From positions 203,327 to 267,326 of the forward strand of contig NZ_MRCM01000007.1 in the NCBI RefSeq assembly GCF_002303885.1: a DNA stretch of 64,000 bases, read 5' to 3'. The notes under the pieces were generated by a model that searched no databases, had not been told where the DNA came from, and worked only from the letters and a program-made list of their open reading frames with translations. The position numbers were made by a program, and so were the translations under genes. Within the stretch, counting starts at the first letter, position 1, and each line of letters opens with the position of its first letter. Shown in pieces: positions 50,654-58,698 of the stretch. Origin of the DNA: Flavobacterium sp. ACN2 (lineage in GTDB: Bacteria; Bacteroidota; Bacteroidia; Flavobacteriales; Flavobacteriaceae).

Positions 50654-51106
50654 ATGAATTACATACAGAACAAACCTTATTTTGTGTTTTTAGGATTAAT
50701 AGTAGTTCTTTTACTATATGGCTTTTATAAAGGGAATGAAACCATTGTTCTCAATATTCATGCGACTTATTTTGTAATCTCTTGGAAACACTTAATGATT
50801 CTTGTTTCATTTTTTTGTGGAATATTGTCTTTGGGTTATTTTGGTATGCTGAAACTAAATTTTGTTTTAATAAATTGGATGACAGTTTCTCACGTTTTAA
50901 TAAGCCTAATAGGTTTGTTTATAGTTTTTATTTTGCCTAAATTTTTTAGAGAAATTGTTCCGGGAGATATATTGTCAGTTATAAATGACTCAAATTTTAA
51001 TCAAAGAATAGAATCAGGAATCTTGATTTTGATTTGTGTATTATTAGGAACTCAACTTCTGTTCTTTGCAAATGTAACTTTTGCTTTAATAAAAGGAAGA
51101 TCTTAA
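50654..51106 (+). CDS. Four-helix membrane protein with a cytochrome oxidase subunit I-like motif
   Basis: The ATG at 50654 is preferred to the TTG two codons upstream. The 150-residue protein has four hydrophobic helices (about 8-24, 43-63, 74-97 and 120-143). NIHATYFVISWKHLMIL recalls the HDTYYVVAHFHYV stretch of heme-copper oxidase subunit I, though only the second His is at the right spacing and the rest of that subunit is missing. So it is not an oxidase; the similarity may be distant or by chance. Function is not recognised. Confidence 0.6.
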   Translation: MNYIQNKPYFVFLGLIVVLLLYGFYKGNETIVLNIHATYFVISWKHLMILVSFFCGILSLGYFGMLKLNFVLINWMTVSHVLISLIGLFIVFILPKFFREIVPGDILSVINDSNFNQRIESGILILICVLLGTQLLFFANVTFALIKGRS

Positions 51107-51190
51107 ACATTTTGCCTTTCACGGTTCTCATTTTACAACAAAAAACATTCACAAATATTTAGCATAAGTACCAAAACTTTGCATGCATAA

Positions 51191-51234
51191 ATTCCGTAAC
51201 TTTAAGTATAATTATTGGGTTACGGAATTTTTTC
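51191..51234 (+). terminator. Terminator after the four-helix protein gene
   Basis: AAATTCCGTAAC / GTTACGGAATTT stem with an 18-base loop and a following T run. Confidence 0.75.
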
Positions 51235-51338
51235 ACTGAGTATTGCCGTTCGATTTTTCAGATTATTAAGAATCTGATTTTTTATTTTCTCTTAGTCCAG
51301 ATAAATTGAATGACATAATTGTTTAAATGCAGACGATT

Positions 51339-51905
51339 ATGAAAACAACTACTTTATTATTTTTATTTTTTACGGCCTTTTCAGTCATTGCCCAAGACAA
51401 ATTTTTTACTAATACGGGAACAATAAACTTTGAGGCGTCTGTTCCTCTGTTTGAAGAAGTGAGAGCTGTAAATAGACAAGTTGCTATACTTTTAGAACCT
51501 AAAACAAGTACTTTTATTTGTACTGTTATCATCAAAGATTTTCGTTTCAAATTGGACTTAATGCAAGAGCATTTCAATGAAAATTACATGCAAAGCAATC
51601 GCTATCCGAAAGCGGTGTTTAAAGGCAAGATTGAAAAATTTGATTTGAAAAATATTAATGAAGTAGAAAAAGAATATCAGATAAAAGGGAAACTGAACCT
51701 ACGCGGAAAATCGAAGGAGATTATTGTAAAAGCTTTGATTAAAAGAGTTCCAGAGGGAATTCAGATAATTTCAGATTTTCCAATCGCAGTATCCGATTTT
51801 AATATTAATATTCCAACTCCTATAGCATCGAAAATTGCAAAAACAGCCAATACCGAACTAACGGGAATTATTCGTAGTGATGAGACCATGCTGACTTTGA
51901 AATAA
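51339..51905 (+). CDS. YceI-like exported lipid-binding protein
   Basis: The start at 51339 gives the signal peptide MKTTTLLFLFFTAFSVIAQ; the frame is open four codons upstream (51327). The 188-residue protein has the YceI (lipocalin-like barrel) features: TGTINFEASVPLFEEVRAVNRQVAILLEP, VIIKDFRFKLDLMQEHFNENYMQSNRYPKAVFKG, LNLRGKSKEIIVKAL. The long hydrophobic pocket of YceI proteins binds isoprenoid or quinone chains. It is convergent with the TIGR01777 gene, with stop codons only 3 bases apart. Confidence 0.85.
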   Translation: MKTTTLLFLFFTAFSVIAQDKFFTNTGTINFEASVPLFEEVRAVNRQVAILLEPKTSTFICTVIIKDFRFKLDLMQEHFNENYMQSNRYPKAVFKGKIEKFDLKNINEVEKEYQIKGKLNLRGKSKEIIVKALIKRVPEGIQIISDFPIAVSDFNINIPTPIASKIAKTANTELTGIIRSDETMLTLK

Positions 51906-51908
51906 GAA

Positions 51909-52820
51909 TTACTTAATGCAATTAATAAGCGTCTTTTCTAAATCTGTAAATTGAAACTCAAAACCTGTTTTCTGAATTTTTTCTGAAGAAACACGCTGTC
52001 CTGTTAAGATGGCCTCACTCATTTGTCCCAGTAGAATTTTTAATACAAATGCCGGAACTTTAGGAATCCAGATACTGTAATCGTAAAGTTTGGCCATAGT
52101 TTTAGAAAATCGGGAGTTTGTGGTATTGTCGGTTACACATGCATTGTAGGCACCTTCGAGTTTGGTGTCTTCAATGCTTTTTAAATAGATCTGGCACAAA
52201 TCTTCAATATGAATCCAAGGAAGATATTGCTTGCCAGAACCCAAAACAGCACCAAAGCCAGATTTAAATGTGGGAACCATTTTTTTTAAGAAACCTTCGT
52301 TTTTTCCAAAAACAATTCCAGTTCGAATTTTGACTGTTCGAATATTTAAAGAACCAATTTTATCCGCAGCATTTTCCCATTTCTGACAAGTAATGCCAAG
52401 GAAATCATCGGCTGGAGGGGTATTTTCAGTACAGATTTTATGACTAGTAATGGCGCCATAAATTCCGATGCCTGAAGCAGAAATAAAGGCTTCCAATTTT
52501 TTATTGTTCATTTCCAAAATAGAATAGATCATTTCAACCGGTCTTACGCGACTTTCAATAATGGCTTTTTTGCGTCTTTTGGTCCACCTTTTTTCTACAA
52601 TTCCTTCGCCAGCAAGATGAATAATGTAATTGGCATTTAGAACTGCATTTTTGTCAATGTAGTTTTTCTTTAGATCCCATTTGTAATATGTGACTCTTCC
52701 GTTGTTTTCTCTATCAGAACGACTCAAAATGGATACAGAAAAACCTGCTTCGATCAGAACATCTGTCAAATATTTACCGACGAAACCAGTTCCGCCTGTT
52801 AATAGAACATTTTGAGCCAT
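51909..52820 (-). CDS. TIGR01777 family NAD-dependent epimerase
   Basis: A 303-residue extended SDR. QNVLLTGGTGFVGKYLTDVLIEAG is the Rossmann motif, HLAGEGIVEKRW, ASGIGIYG (the usual Y-x-x-x-K is altered), and GMLKKMVPTFK-like GFLKKMVPTFKSGFGAVLGSGKQYLPWIHIEDLC are the TIGR01777 signature. E. coli YfcH is the reference; the substrate is not known. This family often sits near photolyase and carotenoid genes, as it does here. It is divergent from the TetR gene across a 98-base shared region. Confidence 0.88.
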   Translation of the reverse strand: MAQNVLLTGGTGFVGKYLTDVLIEAGFSVSILSRSDRENNGRVTYYKWDLKKNYIDKNAVLNANYIIHLAGEGIVEKRWTKRRKKAIIESRVRPVEMIYSILEMNNKKLEAFISASGIGIYGAITSHKICTENTPPADDFLGITCQKWENAADKIGSLNIRTVKIRTGIVFGKNEGFLKKMVPTFKSGFGAVLGSGKQYLPWIHIEDLCQIYLKSIEDTKLEGAYNACVTDNTTNSRFSKTMAKLYDYSIWIPKVPAFVLKILLGQMSEAILTGQRVSSEKIQKTGFEFQFTDLEKTLINCIK

Positions 52821-52865
52821 AATAGTTTATAATATTTTTAACAGTGTATCGTGTTTAATGATTAG

Positions 52866-52894
52866 TAAAGGTACTTAAACAATGTTTACCTTTA
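52866..52894. promoter_or_regulatory. Divergent promoter and candidate operator between TIGR01777 and TetR genes
   Basis: TAAAGGTA (52866-52873) and TACCTTTA (52887-52894) are perfect inverted copies; read outward both give TACCTTTA, near the TAnnTTTG -7 box. Between them is the 13-nt palindrome TAAACAATGTTTA (52876-52888). So both promoters could be covered by one TetR dimer. Confidence 0.4.
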
Positions 52895-52918
52895 TGGCAA
52901 ATTCTAAATTTTAATAAA

Positions 52919-53578
52919 ATGGCGACTAAAAAAAAGGTAATTACCAAAGATGATATCGTTTCAAAATATATGGAAGAAGTTTTAGAAAAAGGTCAAAAAC
53001 CAAAATCGGTTTATCATTTTACCAAAGAAAATGATTTTACTGAAGCTGAGTTTTATACTTTCTTCGGAACATTAGAAGGTTTAGAAAAAGAAATATTTCG
53101 ATTGTTTTTTGAAAACACGGTTAATCTTCTTCACAAGAATGAAGAATATCAGGGATATGATATGAAGAATAAAATGCTGAGTTTTTATTTTACTTTCTTC
53201 GAAATCCTGACAGCCAACAGAAGTTATGTTTTGCAATCCCTTAAAATAGATCGAAACCCAATCAAAAATTTAGTTCAGTTAACAACACTTCGAAATAGTT
53301 TCAAAGACTATGTTGCTGAGATTTTAACAGATGATTACAGATTAGAGCAAGAAAGATTCCAGAAATTTCAAGAAAAAGCCATTCAAGAATCTTCTTGGTT
53401 ACAATTGATGATGACCATTAAATTTTGGATGGAAGATGAATCTCCTGCTTTTGAGAAAACGGATATTTTTATTGAAAAATCGGTTAACGCTTCATTTGAG
53501 TTAATGAATGTTGCACCAATGAATCATCTGATTGATTTTGGAAAATTTTTGTTTAAAGAAAAAGTACACAGCAGATAA
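52919..53578 (+). CDS. TetR-family transcriptional regulator
   Basis: A 219-residue TetR-like regulator. The N-terminal HTH is at about 8-55 (TKDDIVSKYMEEVLEKGQKPKSVYHFTKENDFTEAEFYTFF), and the rest is an all-helical ligand/dimer domain (about 60-219). The final TAA shares a base with the ATG of the kinase gene (TAATG), so the pair is coupled. The short HTH and fixed pairing with an ABC1 kinase is a recurring Bacteroidota arrangement. Ligand unknown. Confidence 0.8.
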   Translation: MATKKKVITKDDIVSKYMEEVLEKGQKPKSVYHFTKENDFTEAEFYTFFGTLEGLEKEIFRLFFENTVNLLHKNEEYQGYDMKNKMLSFYFTFFEILTANRSYVLQSLKIDRNPIKNLVQLTTLRNSFKDYVAEILTDDYRLEQERFQKFQEKAIQESSWLQLMMTIKFWMEDESPAFEKTDIFIEKSVNASFELMNVAPMNHLIDFGKFLFKEKVHSR

Positions 53579-54882
53579 TGAAAACAATTGATTATATCCC
53601 AACTTCTAAAATTGAACGAGCGGGAAAATTGGTTCAGACTGGTGCTAAGATTGGTGTAAACTATGTAAAGCATTATGCCGAAAAAATGGTAAACCCAGAT
53701 TTAACCCGCGATAAGCTAAATGAGAACAATGCAGAAGATATTTATGACGGACTAAAAAGCTTAAAAGGAAGCGCTTTAAAAGTAGCTCAGATGCTGAGTA
53801 TGGATAAGAACTTTCTGCCTCAAGCTTATGTAGAAAAATTTTCTTTATCTCAATTTTCTGTTCCGCCACTTTCTGCTCCTTTGGTTTTAAAAACGTTCAA
53901 AAGCAATTTTGGAAAAACACCTTACGAAATTTTTGACGAGTTCAATCCGAATTCTGTAAATGCGGCAAGTATTGGTCAGGTGCATTTGGCAAAGAAAAAC
54001 GATAAAAAACTGGCGGTTAAAATTCAATATCCTGGAGTTGCCAATAGTATTTCGTCAGATTTAGCTTTGGTAAAACCAATTGCGATTAGAATGTTTAATC
54101 TTCAAGGAAAAGATTCTGATAAATACTTTAAAGAAGTTGAAGACAAACTAATTGAAGAAACCAACTATTTTTTAGAATTACAACAAAGTCAGGAAGTTGT
54201 TGATGCTTGCAGTAAAATTGAAAACATTACTTTTCCGAAGTACTATCCAGAATTTTCATCAGAGAAAATTATAACAATGGATTGGATGACGGGAATTCAT
54301 CTTTCTGAATTTACGGCCCTAAATAAAGATCAAGAAGCGGGTGATAAATTGGGTCAGGCGCTTTGGGATTTTTACATGTATCAGATTCATGTTTTACGAA
54401 AAGTACATGCAGATCCGCATCCAGGGAATTTTTTGGTTGACGATCAAAACAAATTAATCGCTTTAGATTTTGGTTGTATGAAACAAATCCCAGAAGATTT
54501 TTATACGCCCTATTTCGAATTGATCAATAAAAATGTAATTACAGACCAAAAGCTTTTCAATGAGAAATTATTCGAATTAGAAATTCTGCGCAAAGATGAC
54601 ACGCCTGCAGAAGTGGAATATTTCACCGAAATGTTTCATGATTTATTGTCGCTTTTTACAAAACCTTTTCAAAACGAAACTTTCGATTTTGCCGATGAAA
54701 AATTCTTTAATGCAATTGCCGAATTAGGAAAACGTTTCTCAGAAGATACAAACTTGAAAAAAATGAACGGAAATCGAGGTTCTAAGCACTTTATTTACAT
54801 GAACCGTACTTTCTTTGGTTTATACAATTTAATGTTTGATTTGAAAGCTAAAATTGTGGTGAACGACTATTTGAAATATTAA
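53578..54882 (+). CDS. ABC1/AarF/UbiB-family atypical kinase
   Basis: A 434-residue atypical kinase. Motifs: LKGSALKVAQMLSMD (the KxGQ-type loop, here K-V-A-Q), the A-rich nucleotide loop NAASIGQVHLA, VKIQYPG, EETNYFLELQ, and the catalytic HADPHPGNFLVDD with LDFGCM (DFG). Family members (UbiB, COQ8) support ubiquinone/isoprenoid biosynthesis. Its coupling to a TetR gene and position near carotenoid and photolyase genes fits a role in isoprenoid lipid metabolism, by inference. Confidence 0.9.
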   Translation: MKTIDYIPTSKIERAGKLVQTGAKIGVNYVKHYAEKMVNPDLTRDKLNENNAEDIYDGLKSLKGSALKVAQMLSMDKNFLPQAYVEKFSLSQFSVPPLSAPLVLKTFKSNFGKTPYEIFDEFNPNSVNAASIGQVHLAKKNDKKLAVKIQYPGVANSISSDLALVKPIAIRMFNLQGKDSDKYFKEVEDKLIEETNYFLELQQSQEVVDACSKIENITFPKYYPEFSSEKIITMDWMTGIHLSEFTALNKDQEAGDKLGQALWDFYMYQIHVLRKVHADPHPGNFLVDDQNKLIALDFGCMKQIPEDFYTPYFELINKNVITDQKLFNEKLFELEILRKDDTPAEVEYFTEMFHDLLSLFTKPFQNETFDFADEKFFNAIAELGKRFSEDTNLKKMNGNRGSKHFIYMNRTFFGLYNLMFDLKAKIVVNDYLKY

Positions 54883-54933
54883 GTTTTTTTGTTTCAGGTT
54901 TCAAGTTTCAGGTTGGCTGAACTTTATGTATAG

Positions 54934-54974
54934 AACTTTGTCAAAGTTTAAAACTTTGACAAAGTTTTTTTTAT
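54934..54974 (+). terminator. Terminator after the ABC1 kinase gene
   Basis: AACTTTGTCAAAGTT / ACTTTGACAAAGTT stem separated by a short AAA loop and followed by eight T. Confidence 0.8.
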
Positions 54975-54979
54975 TTAGT

Positions 54980-55079
54980 TGTCATCCTGAGCAACGAAGG
55001 ATCACACTCGTAACTCTACAAGATTATCGATTCTGATTGCAGAGTTTCTAGTGTGATCCTTCGTTCCTCGGGATGACAA
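54980..55079. repeat. Inverted repeat of the GTCATCCTGAG family, copy 2
   Basis: Arms GTCATCCTGAGCAACGAAGG and its near-perfect inverted copy, then further complementary words (ATCACACT / AGTGTGAT) toward the centre. It lies between convergent kinase and photolyase genes. Confidence 0.85.
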
Positions 55080-55120
55080 GATTGTGTATAATTGGAATTT
55101 GGATTTTTTATATTGGAATT

Positions 55121-56416
55121 TTACTTAAGTATTCCCTTCTTATAAGTCGCAATCGCTCGATCTCTCGCAAAAGCATGATCAACCATAGGTTCTGCGTAAC
55201 CAAAATCAAACTCGGGAATCCATTTTCTAATATATTTCCCTTTTTCGTCAAATTTCTTTTGTTGAATTTCGGGATTAAAAACTCTGAAATAAGGAGCAGC
55301 GTCACAGCCTGTTCCTGCTGCCCATTGCCAATTTCCTACATTTGAAGCCAATTCAAAATCTAAAAGTTTTTCTGCGAAATATGCTTCGCCCCACTGCCAG
55401 TTAATCAGTAAATGTTTGCAAAGAAAACTAGCTACGACCATACGCACGCGATTGTGCATATAGCCTGTTTCGTTTAATTGTCGCATTCCAGCATCGACCA
55501 TCGGATATCCTGTTGTTCCAGAACACCAACGTTTGAAATCCTCTTCGTTATTTCGCCATTGAATTCCGTCGTAATTGGACTTAAAATTATGATTAACACA
55601 ATTTGGAAAACTAAATAGAATCTGAATAAAGAATTCTCTCCAGATTAATTCGCTCAAAAAAGTTTGATTTTTTCGGTTTGCCCAGTTTACTAATTTTCGG
55701 ATGCTTACTGTTCCAAAGCGTAAATGCGGCGAAAGATAAGAAGTGCTGTCCAAGGCAGGAAAATCTCGGGTTTCTTTATATTGGGCAATTTGCGTTAAGT
55801 TGTGCGGAAGAACTTTTATAGAGCTTCTTTCAAAACCTATTTCAGCCAAATCTGGAAACTTGAATTTGTTTTTCGAAAAATTAGATTGATATGGCGTCGA
55901 ATCATATTCTGGAGCAGATCCAGAAAGATTGTATTTCTCCAACCATTTGTTTTTGTAAGGTGTGTAAACGGTATAAGGAAGTCCGTCTGCTTTGGTTATT
56001 TCTTTTTCTTCAAAGATTACGTGATCTTTAAAAGAAAGCGATTGAATGTTATTTTCTTTTAATAAAGATGAAATCAAGCTGTCGCGTTTAATGGCAAATG
56101 GCTCGTAATCTTTATTGAAGAAAACTTCTTGAATGTCAAATTCCTCAATTAAAGATTTCCAAACGGCATTTGTTTTTCCTTTTTTGATTAAAATGGAAGA
56201 ATCAAATGAGTTTAATTCTGAGTTTATTTTTTCTAATGAATCATAAATGAAAGTTACTCTCGCATCGTTTTTTGGAAGATGCTCTAAAATATCATCATCA
56301 AAAATAAAAAGAGGTACAACAGGAAAATCGGATTGTAAAGCATGAAATAATCCTGTGTTATCTTCTAAACGCAAATCACGTCTAAACCAGAATAAAGTAA
56401 CTTTTTGTTTTGTCAT
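55121..56416 (-). CDS. phrB: Class I CPD photolyase / cryptochrome family
   Basis: A 431-residue photolyase-family protein. The N-terminal antenna domain (VTLFWFRRDLRLEDNTGLF, VPLFIFDDDIL) is followed by the FAD-binding domain (about 190-431): WREFFIQILF, RNNEEDFKRWCSGTTGYPMVDAGMRQL, GYMHNRVRMVVASFL, NVGNWQWAAGTGCDAAPYFRVFNP. The residues that contact FAD and DNA (GYPMVDAGMR, NVGNWQW) match class I CPD photolyases. It uses blue light to repair pyrimidine dimers. It is the last gene of the probable light operon on this strand. Confidence 0.92.
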   Translation of the reverse strand: MTKQKVTLFWFRRDLRLEDNTGLFHALQSDFPVVPLFIFDDDILEHLPKNDARVTFIYDSLEKINSELNSFDSSILIKKGKTNAVWKSLIEEFDIQEVFFNKDYEPFAIKRDSLISSLLKENNIQSLSFKDHVIFEEKEITKADGLPYTVYTPYKNKWLEKYNLSGSAPEYDSTPYQSNFSKNKFKFPDLAEIGFERSSIKVLPHNLTQIAQYKETRDFPALDSTSYLSPHLRFGTVSIRKLVNWANRKNQTFLSELIWREFFIQILFSFPNCVNHNFKSNYDGIQWRNNEEDFKRWCSGTTGYPMVDAGMRQLNETGYMHNRVRMVVASFLCKHLLINWQWGEAYFAEKLLDFELASNVGNWQWAAGTGCDAAPYFRVFNPEIQQKKFDEKGKYIRKWIPEFDFGYAEPMVDHAFARDRAIATYKKGILK

Positions 56417-56484
56417 TTTTTTTTATTTTTTGCCACAGATTAATGGATTTCAAATGATTTTTTATTCTCTGGGCTATTTTTCTC

Positions 56485-56622
56485 AACACATAGAAACATA
56501 GATTTTACTTTTCTTTTAAAAAGAGTTTAGAAAGAAACTAGTTTCTAACACATAGCTATGTGTATTTATGCAAGTGAAACGCCTTTTTTTGTAAATCTAA
56601 AATCTATGATTCTATGTGTTTA
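56485..56622. repeat. Inverted repeat between photolyase and SRPBCC genes
   Basis: AACACATAGAAACATAGATTTTA (near 56485) and its inverted copy near 56600-56622 (one mismatch) enclose AACACATAGCTATGTGT, another small palindrome. It falls inside the probable light operon. Confidence 0.7.
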
Positions 56623-56628
56623 AATTTT

Positions 56629-57099
56629 TTAAGCTTTTTTAGAATTAAATAATTCTTCAATTTTATTAAATCTGTAATCGAAAATACTTTTCAGTTTGTT
56701 TTTTACGACTAAGCTATTCATGATTCGGCCTAAGATTCCGAATGGAAGAGCATAATGAACAATGTCGGTCATTTTGGTTCCTCCGTCTGGTGTTGGTTCA
56801 AAGAAATGCTTGTGATGCCAAAGTTTATAAGGTCCAAATTGCTGAATGTCTACAAAATATTCGTTTTCTTGGCAAGCCGTAATTTCGGTAACCCAAGAGG
56901 TTTTAATTCCGAAAAGAGGTCTTAAGGTGTATGCAATTATTTGCCCGTGATACATGCGCTTGCCGTCGTAATCCTGAATTTGAAAATTCATATTATCGAG
57001 GGTAATGGTCTGCAGATTTTTCGGACTTGAGAAAAAATCCCAGCAATCTTCTACACTTGCATTTATATGTTGTACGGTAACTATCTTATATAATTTCAT
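56629..57099 (-). CDS. SRPBCC (START-like) ligand-binding protein
   Basis: ATG 57099 gives MKLYKIVTVQHINASVEDCWDFFSSPKNLQTIT, the SRPBCC start; the longer frame adds 12 residues with no similarity. The 156-residue protein has the helix-grip fold of the Polyketide_cyc2/SRPBCC class (MYHGQIIAYTLRPLFGIKTSWVTEIT, GTKMTDIVHYALPFGILGRIMN). Members bind small hydrophobic ligands. It lies 62 bases downstream of crtZ. SRPBCC genes commonly accompany TIGR01777 and photolyase genes; the ligand is unknown. Confidence 0.85.
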   Translation of the reverse strand: MKLYKIVTVQHINASVEDCWDFFSSPKNLQTITLDNMNFQIQDYDGKRMYHGQIIAYTLRPLFGIKTSWVTEITACQENEYFVDIQQFGPYKLWHHKHFFEPTPDGGTKMTDIVHYALPFGILGRIMNSLVVKNKLKSIFDYRFNKIEELFNSKKA

Positions 57100-57161
57100 A
57101 ATCACAAATTTTTCTTGTATCAAGGGCAGACACAAAAGAAAAGGTAACGCCCCAAATAATG

Positions 57162-57602
57162 CTACATTTTATAATATTTGAATGGTACGAACAACATTCC
57201 GAAACATTCTCCTTTTTCTTTTTGTAAATGTTTGTGGTGTATTTTATGGGCTTTTCGTAATCCGATGAGGTATTTGTTTTTGGTGTTTTTAAACCATTTA
57301 AAACGCTGGTGAATCAAGACATCGTGAATTAGAAAATAACAAACGCCGTAAAGTGTGATTCCGCAGGCAATGAAAAACAAATAGTTAAATCCGCCTTGAA
57401 CGCCAAAGTAGAATAAAATAATACTTGGAGTGGCAAAAATGACGAAGAAAATATCGTTACGCTCAAAGGTATTTTCGTATTTCGGCTGATGATGATCAGC
57501 ATGAAAATACCACATAAACCCGTGCATTATGTATTTATGCGTGAGCCACGTAACACATTCCATGAAAAGAAAAACGCCTAAAAAGATTAAAAAAGAAATC
57601 AT
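57162..57602 (-). CDS. crtZ: Beta-carotene hydroxylase (sterol desaturase family)
   Basis: A 146-residue membrane di-iron hydroxylase with four helices. The histidine clusters are HKYIMH (about 22-27), HADHH (about 34-38), HDVLIH (about 93-98) and HKIHHKH (about 116-122), the pattern of CrtZ. It adds 3-OH groups to the beta rings, converting beta-carotene to zeaxanthin. It lies 252 bases downstream of crtB, with a palindromic repeat in between, and may be a separate transcript. Confidence 0.92.
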   Translation of the reverse strand: MISFLIFLGVFLFMECVTWLTHKYIMHGFMWYFHADHHQPKYENTFERNDIFFVIFATPSIILFYFGVQGGFNYLFFIACGITLYGVCYFLIHDVLIHQRFKWFKNTKNKYLIGLRKAHKIHHKHLQKEKGECFGMLFVPFKYYKM

Positions 57603-57715
57603 TTTATAAATGTTGAGGTTTTAAAATTATCGTTTTATTGGTTTGGAGTTTAGCTTTGGATTATAAAAGATTGACTCAAAAAAATAGTTTTTAAAAATTG
57701 CTGATTTTGTCATTT

Positions 57716-57819
57716 TTGTCATCCTGAGCGAAGTCGAAGGAACGCAAGTAGCTCTGCAACGAGAATCTAATCTTTGGCGAGCTTCTAGCGGTTCTTCGAC
57801 TTCGCTCAGAAAGACAAAC
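57716..57819. repeat. Inverted repeat of the GTCATCCTGAG family, copy 3
   Basis: Arms GTCATCCTGAGCGAAGTCG and, at the other end, GACTTCGCTCAGAAAGAC, near-perfect inverted copies, with a central region of partly paired words. It is located between crtB and crtZ, in an operon, and is the most GC-rich stretch there. Confidence 0.85.
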
Positions 57820-57854
57820 TGTTTGTTTAATCGTAATTACAAAGTTGAAGGAAT

Positions 57855-58694
57855 TTAAACCAGCTTCAATTTATAAGTCACAAAAGACTGCGCCAAAAGC
57901 CCCGCTTTGGTATAATTAGAAACACGAATTCTCGAATTTCCAATCTCGTAGTAAGGCGTGTGTTTTAGCTTTTGAAGTAGTTTTTTGTAATAAACATAAG
58001 CGGTGTAAACGCCAAACTTGGCTTCGATTGGTAATTTTACAATTCCTTGATAGGCAATTCTAAAATCTTCTTCGATTTCTTTGATGATTTGATTTTTAGA
58101 ATCTTCGTTGAAATTATTCAGATTTACGCCAGGAAAATAAGTGCGATTCAAGATCGTATTATCGTCTTTTAAATCTCTTAGAAAATTGACTTTCTGAAAA
58201 GCAGAACCTAAACGCATAGCTTCGTTTTTCAGCTGTTCGTATTTATGTTCTTTTCCAGATACAAAAACTTTCAAACACATTAATCCGACAACATCTGCAG
58301 AACCGTAAATGTAATCTATGTATTCGGTTTGCGTTTGGTAATTTGACTTTATAAGATCCATTTTCATGCTTTTTAGAAAAGCTTGAACTAAATCATCGCT
58401 AATGTTGTATTCTTTTACAGTCTGTTGAAATGAATTCAAAATCGGATTTAAACTAATGCCCAATTGCATTGCTTTGTAATATTCTTTTTCGAAATCTTCA
58501 ATCAGATATTCTTTTTCATAATCGTGAAATGAATCCACAATTTCGTCAGCAAAACGAACAAATCCGTAAATACTGTAAATGGCATCTCGAATGCTTGGCG
58601 AAAGCATTTTTACGGCTAAAGAAAATGAAGTACTGTAATTTTTGGTTACCAGTTTGCTGCATTTGAAAGAAACGGCGTCGAATAGTGATTTCAT
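57855..58694 (-). CDS. crtB: Phytoene synthase
   Basis: The first carotenoid step: two geranylgeranyl diphosphates are joined to phytoene. The 279-residue squalene/phytoene synthase fold has the aspartate motif FADEIVDSFHD (about 49-59) and the second one LRDLKDD (about 172-178), plus NYSTSFSLAVKML at the start. The size is normal for the bacterial enzyme. The gene starts 4 bases after the crtI stop, so both are in one operon. Confidence 0.93.
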   Translation of the reverse strand: MKSLFDAVSFKCSKLVTKNYSTSFSLAVKMLSPSIRDAIYSIYGFVRFADEIVDSFHDYEKEYLIEDFEKEYYKAMQLGISLNPILNSFQQTVKEYNISDDLVQAFLKSMKMDLIKSNYQTQTEYIDYIYGSADVVGLMCLKVFVSGKEHKYEQLKNEAMRLGSAFQKVNFLRDLKDDNTILNRTYFPGVNLNNFNEDSKNQIIKEIEEDFRIAYQGIVKLPIEAKFGVYTAYVYYKKLLQKLKHTPYYEIGNSRIRVSNYTKAGLLAQSFVTYKLKLV

Positions 58695-58698
58695 TTTT

